A stretch of 64,000 nt of DNA from Actinomarinicola tropica. Its GTDB lineage: Bacteria; Actinomycetota; Acidimicrobiia; Acidimicrobiales; SKKL01. A model generated the notes under the pieces. The model saw only the letters and a program-made list of their open reading frames with translations. It ran no database searches and was not told where the DNA came from. The position numbers and the translations under genes were made by a program. The stretch lies in NCBI RefSeq assembly GCF_009650215.1, contig NZ_CP045851.1:2569001-2633000 (forward strand). Reading direction: 5' to 3'. Positions 61,947 to 64,000 of this stretch are shown here, one piece after another (the stretch's first letter is position 1; every line of letters starts with the position of its first letter).

Positions 61947-62186
61947 TCAGCGACGGTTCCTGGGGTGTTGGGCGGCCCGACGCTCGTTGCCCCGCCGGTA
62001 GTTGCCGGTGAGCCGGGCCATCAGCTCCTGTCGCTCGGCCGCGGTCGCACCTTCGGCGTCGGCCAGGAACCCGGCCGCTCTCCGTCCGCGCAGCACCGTC
62101 GCCACGCGTCCGTGGTGCTCGATGACGACGTCCCCGTCCTTGCGGACCGCGTAGCTGAACCCCTCCGGCGCCGGCACCGCCCCCAT
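61947..62186 (-). CDS. Hypothetical 79-aa protein
   Basis: 79 aa from ATG at 62186. Begins MGAVPAPEGFSYAVRKDGDV, continues VVIEHHGRVATVLRG and has a basic, helix-rich tail (ERQELMARLTGNYRRGNERR). Looks like a small folded beta unit plus a basic tail that could bind nucleic acid. No family recognised. A much longer open frame upstream is Arg/Gly-rich and looks like a shadow of the gene on the same strand in another frame. Confidence 0.55.
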   Translation of the reverse strand: MGAVPAPEGFSYAVRKDGDVVIEHHGRVATVLRGRRAAGFLADAEGATAAERQELMARLTGNYRRGNERRAAQHPRNRR

Positions 62187-62375
62187 CGTGCCCGATGCCG
62201 CCGGTCGGGGGGCCGCAGTCTCCCTCCACCGCAGCGGCGCTGTTTCGCCTCTGTGCGACAACCGGCCCTGTCGATCGAAGGGCACCACCCAGCTGTCGCA
62301 CCGAGGTGGAACCGTGCGCTCGACGAGGTGCGCGGGTGCCCCCTCGGTGTCACTGCAGCTCGGGATCATGGACGC

Positions 62376-62681
62376 ATGGAGGCCACCACACCAGCCCGCA
62401 CCGTCACGCACTGGGAGCTGCGGGCCCTCTTGACGCTCCACATCCACGCGGCGGGCCCGACGACCGTTGCCGAGCTCGTCACCGCAGTGGAGCGGGAGGG
62501 CTGGCGCCTGCGAGGGCGCACCAGCAAGGTCGTGTCCGACGCTCTGCGAGCCGAGGTCTCGAAGGGCTGGGTGCGCCGCGTCGCCCGGGGCGTGTACGCG
62601 CCCGGCCGCCTGCCTCGGTCCTCGAAGAGCCGACTGCGCGGGCGCGTCCGACGCGCCCGGGACCGGCTCGGACCCGCCTAG
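62376..62681 (+). CDS. Small winged-helix-like DNA-binding protein
   Basis: 101 aa from ATG at 62376. VTHWELRALLTLHIHAAGPTTVAELV, then VVSDALRAEVSKGWVRRVARGVYAPG gives helix, helix and wing; the last segment resembles N-terminal wHTH domains of AbiEi-type antitoxins. The C-terminus is very basic (PRSSKSRLRGRVRRARDR). No toxin-like partner is adjacent. Its stop overlaps the stop of the convergent gene by four bases. Confidence 0.6.
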   Translation: MEATTPARTVTHWELRALLTLHIHAAGPTTVAELVTAVEREGWRLRGRTSKVVSDALRAEVSKGWVRRVARGVYAPGRLPRSSKSRLRGRVRRARDRLGPA

Positions 62682-63478
62682 AGCTCCTTGAACAGCTCCG
62701 GGGCCACGGGGCAGTCGGTGCGCCGGAGGGCGTCGGCCACGGGCTCGGGACCGTGGGCCCCGACGATCCGGTCGACGAGGTCGAGCGGGACCACCTCGTC
62801 GTCGGCGTCCCAGGGCTCGTCGACGTCGAGCCGGGCGACGAGCCCCTCCCACACACGGGCCGGCATCAACCGGCCGGCACCGCCGACGAGCCAGACCGGC
62901 ACCCCGCAGCTCCGCGCCGTCGCCGCCGCGGCACGGGAGCCCGCGATCGACAGGAACGCCTCCGGCCCGATCGCCGACGCCTCCAGCAGCACGAGATCGC
63001 TCTCGGCCACCGCGGCCCCGAGCCCGGCCACCGGCACGTCGACCGCCTCGGCGTCGTCGTCGGCGAACGTCAGCCGCCGCACGAGGCCCGACCCCTCTCC
63101 CAGCACGTCCACCACGAGCGCCGCCAGGTCGCCCCGGCGCACGAGCGCCGACGCCACCAGCTCGGGCCAGCCGAGCACCGTCACCGTCAGATCCGGCTCG
63201 ATGGCGTGGGCCAGCTCGCGGACGGTCGTGTCGTTCTCGAACTCCTCGACCGCGTCCCACGCCTCGCGCATCGGGTCGGGCGCGGTCAGCACCCGGGAGG
63301 TGAGCCACCAGATCGGACCGGACGTCGGCTGGCGAGCGACGACCCGCCGGCAGGCGGTCACCATGCCGGCGGGATCGTCGATGAAGGTCGCCAGCGCGGA
63401 CGCCGTCTCCCGGACGAGCACGTCGTGGCCCGCGCCGGAGGCCCGGGCCACGTAGCGGAGCCGCTCGATCGGGTGCAC
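62678..63478 (-). CDS. eIF2B/ribose-1,5-bisphosphate isomerase-like protein
   Basis: 266 aa from GTG at 63478. The Rossmann-like part (LTVTVLGWPELVASALVRRG, SDLVLLEASAIGPEAFLSIAGSRAAAATARSCGVPVWLVGG) follows the plan of eIF2B alpha/beta/delta-related proteins, where the corresponding loop reads G-NK-GT-A. Here it reads GSRAAAATA, so sugar-phosphate catalysis is uncertain. N-terminal 90 residues are helical (AGMVTACRRVVARQPTSGPIWWL). No pathway context. Confidence 0.65.
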   Translation of the reverse strand: MHPIERLRYVARASGAGHDVLVRETASALATFIDDPAGMVTACRRVVARQPTSGPIWWLTSRVLTAPDPMREAWDAVEEFENDTTVRELAHAIEPDLTVTVLGWPELVASALVRRGDLAALVVDVLGEGSGLVRRLTFADDDAEAVDVPVAGLGAAVAESDLVLLEASAIGPEAFLSIAGSRAAAATARSCGVPVWLVGGAGRLMPARVWEGLVARLDVDEPWDADDEVVPLDLVDRIVGAHGPEPVADALRRTDCPVAPELFKEL

Positions 63479-63497
63479 CGGCCTCAGGCCCCTCTGC

Positions 63498-63950
63498 TCA
63501 GAGGCCCGGCTTCCAGATCATGTCGATGAGCATGAGCAGGAACAGCAGGTGGATGATGCCGGTGAACATCGCCGTCTTCTTGCCGGCGTCGGCATCGCCG
63601 CCCGCGGCCGCGACCTGCGCGGGCCGGAGCAGGAACCACATCACGCCGAGCATCGCGAACCACAGCACGAAGGCGATCGAGATCCAGCTCTGGCTCATCT
63701 CGTAGCCGTCCGAGAGGACGATGAGGAGGATCCCGAACAGACCGGCCAGCGCGAGGGCCGGCACGTGCATCTTGGTCGTGAGGTCGGCGAGCACCCGGCC
63801 GATCGACCCCGCGGCCCCTGCGTCGGCACGTCCGGCGGCCTGGAGTCGGGCACCGACCATCGCCCCCGAGAACGCGGCGACGATCGTGGCGATGTGCAGG
63901 AGGTAGACGATGCGGTAGCCGGCGTCGTCCTGGACGAGGGCGAGGACCAT
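63498..63950 (-). CDS. Four-span membrane protein (DUF2269-like)
   Basis: 150 aa with four predicted spans: YLLHIATIVAAFSGAMVGA, HVPALALAGLFGILLIVL, SISIAFVLWFAMLGVMWFLL-type segment and TGIIHLLFLLMLIDMIW. The layout recalls DUF2269-type integral membrane proteins; the match is by pattern only. AAGGA precedes the ATG at 63950. It follows a gene that enters from the right edge of the window. Confidence 0.65.
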   Translation of the reverse strand: MVLALVQDDAGYRIVYLLHIATIVAAFSGAMVGARLQAAGRADAGAAGSIGRVLADLTTKMHVPALALAGLFGILLIVLSDGYEMSQSWISIAFVLWFAMLGVMWFLLRPAQVAAAGGDADAGKKTAMFTGIIHLLFLLMLIDMIWKPGL

Positions 63951-63965
63951 CGGTGGATCTTCCTT

Positions 63966-64000
63966 TCAGCCGAGCGCGGCGATCGCGTCAGCGGTGGCGA
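63966..64000 (-). CDS. C-terminal end of a gene entering from the right edge
   Basis: The last codons before the TGA at 63966-63968 read ATADAIAALG on the minus strand, a plausible end of a protein in the same direction as the DUF2269-like gene, 15 nt upstream of its start. Too short to identify. Confidence 0.35.
   Translation of the reverse strand, partial: ATADAIAALG

Overview
The window is a very G+C-rich chromosomal stretch with tightly packed genes, many ATGA/GTGA stop-start overlaps and frequent GTG starts. The gene set points to an aerobic, free-living actinobacterium, most likely class Acidimicrobiia (Iamia/Ilumatobacter-like). It includes a homodimeric AceE, a SUF system with SufU, TAGG-N4-CCTA iron boxes, a four-cysteine SoxR, and many genes whose start codon lies 6-9 nt after a TANNNT -10 hexamer (leaderless transcripts). 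I saw no rRNA, tRNA, insertion sequence, prophage or CRISPR array. The genus-level assignment is inference.

Layout. 1-4024 (minus): lipoate and 2-oxoacid dehydrogenase genes, lpd - sucB-type E2 - a LipB-LipA open reading frame that runs off the left edge, with a possible 29-aa membrane protein upstream of lpd. 4111-4909: iron storage (IdeR-type box, Bfd, bacterioferritin). 5266-7848: an epimerase, then a copper-delivery cluster (SCO1, PCuAC, cupredoxin-like). 7885-12894: SRPBCC protein, SDR, a cNMP-domain protein and a KhtT/Kef K+ export pair, and a GltB-like FMN protein. 13042-16357: hydantoinase/oxoprolinase hyuA (frameshifted at a G9 tract) and hyuB. 16415-18878: family 2 glycosyltransferase with a small partner, and a J-domain protein. 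18888-19931: an RNase HI-SLOG fusion. 20021-25103: aceE, HhH-GPD protein, YbaK deacylase, YceH.

25117-31730: an alpha/beta hydrolase lacking its nucleophile, a probable minus-strand small transcript (about 26165-26390), a CAP-domain surface protein, an iron-boxed siderophore-interacting flavoprotein, an acyl-CoA dehydrogenase, a Phd/VapC toxin-antitoxin pair and an MBL hydrolase. 32124-42914: the iron-sulfur region, with a plus-strand sufC-sufS-sufU operon behind a perfect 12-bp palindrome and a minus-strand sufB-hyp-sufD-Rieske-sufC operon. Between them lie a TerB-like protein, SoxR, a clostripain-family lipoprotein and a lipoprotein gene broken by an amber codon. 43083-47930: diguanylate cyclase and a textbook asymmetric heterodimeric ABC exporter. 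48086-56539: AMP nucleosidase, AlkB, gamma-carbonic anhydrase, flavin reductase, a molybdopterin sulfite-oxidase-like protein, MBL hydrolase, epoxide-hydrolase-like protein, a gene behind a SoxR-like 19-bp-spacer promoter, and MutY. 56622-64000: GGDEF-EAL protein, a methylsuccinyl-CoA-dehydrogenase-like ACAD, a third GGDEF protein, small DNA-binding and uncharacterised genes, an eIF2B-like protein and a membrane protein.

The genes fit together around iron, Fe-S and redox homeostasis. Two IdeR-type boxes control storage and siderophore reduction, two SUF operons each carry a SufC, and SoxR has a likely operator at its own gene and at a distant uncharacterised gene. LipA, Bfd, MutY, Rieske and SoxR are all Fe-S proteins in the same 56 kb. 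The best candidates for new biology are the LipB-LipA fusion, the RNase HI-SLOG fusion, the small transcript at 26.2-26.4 kb, the sufC palindrome and the SoxR-like promoter at 54.6 kb.
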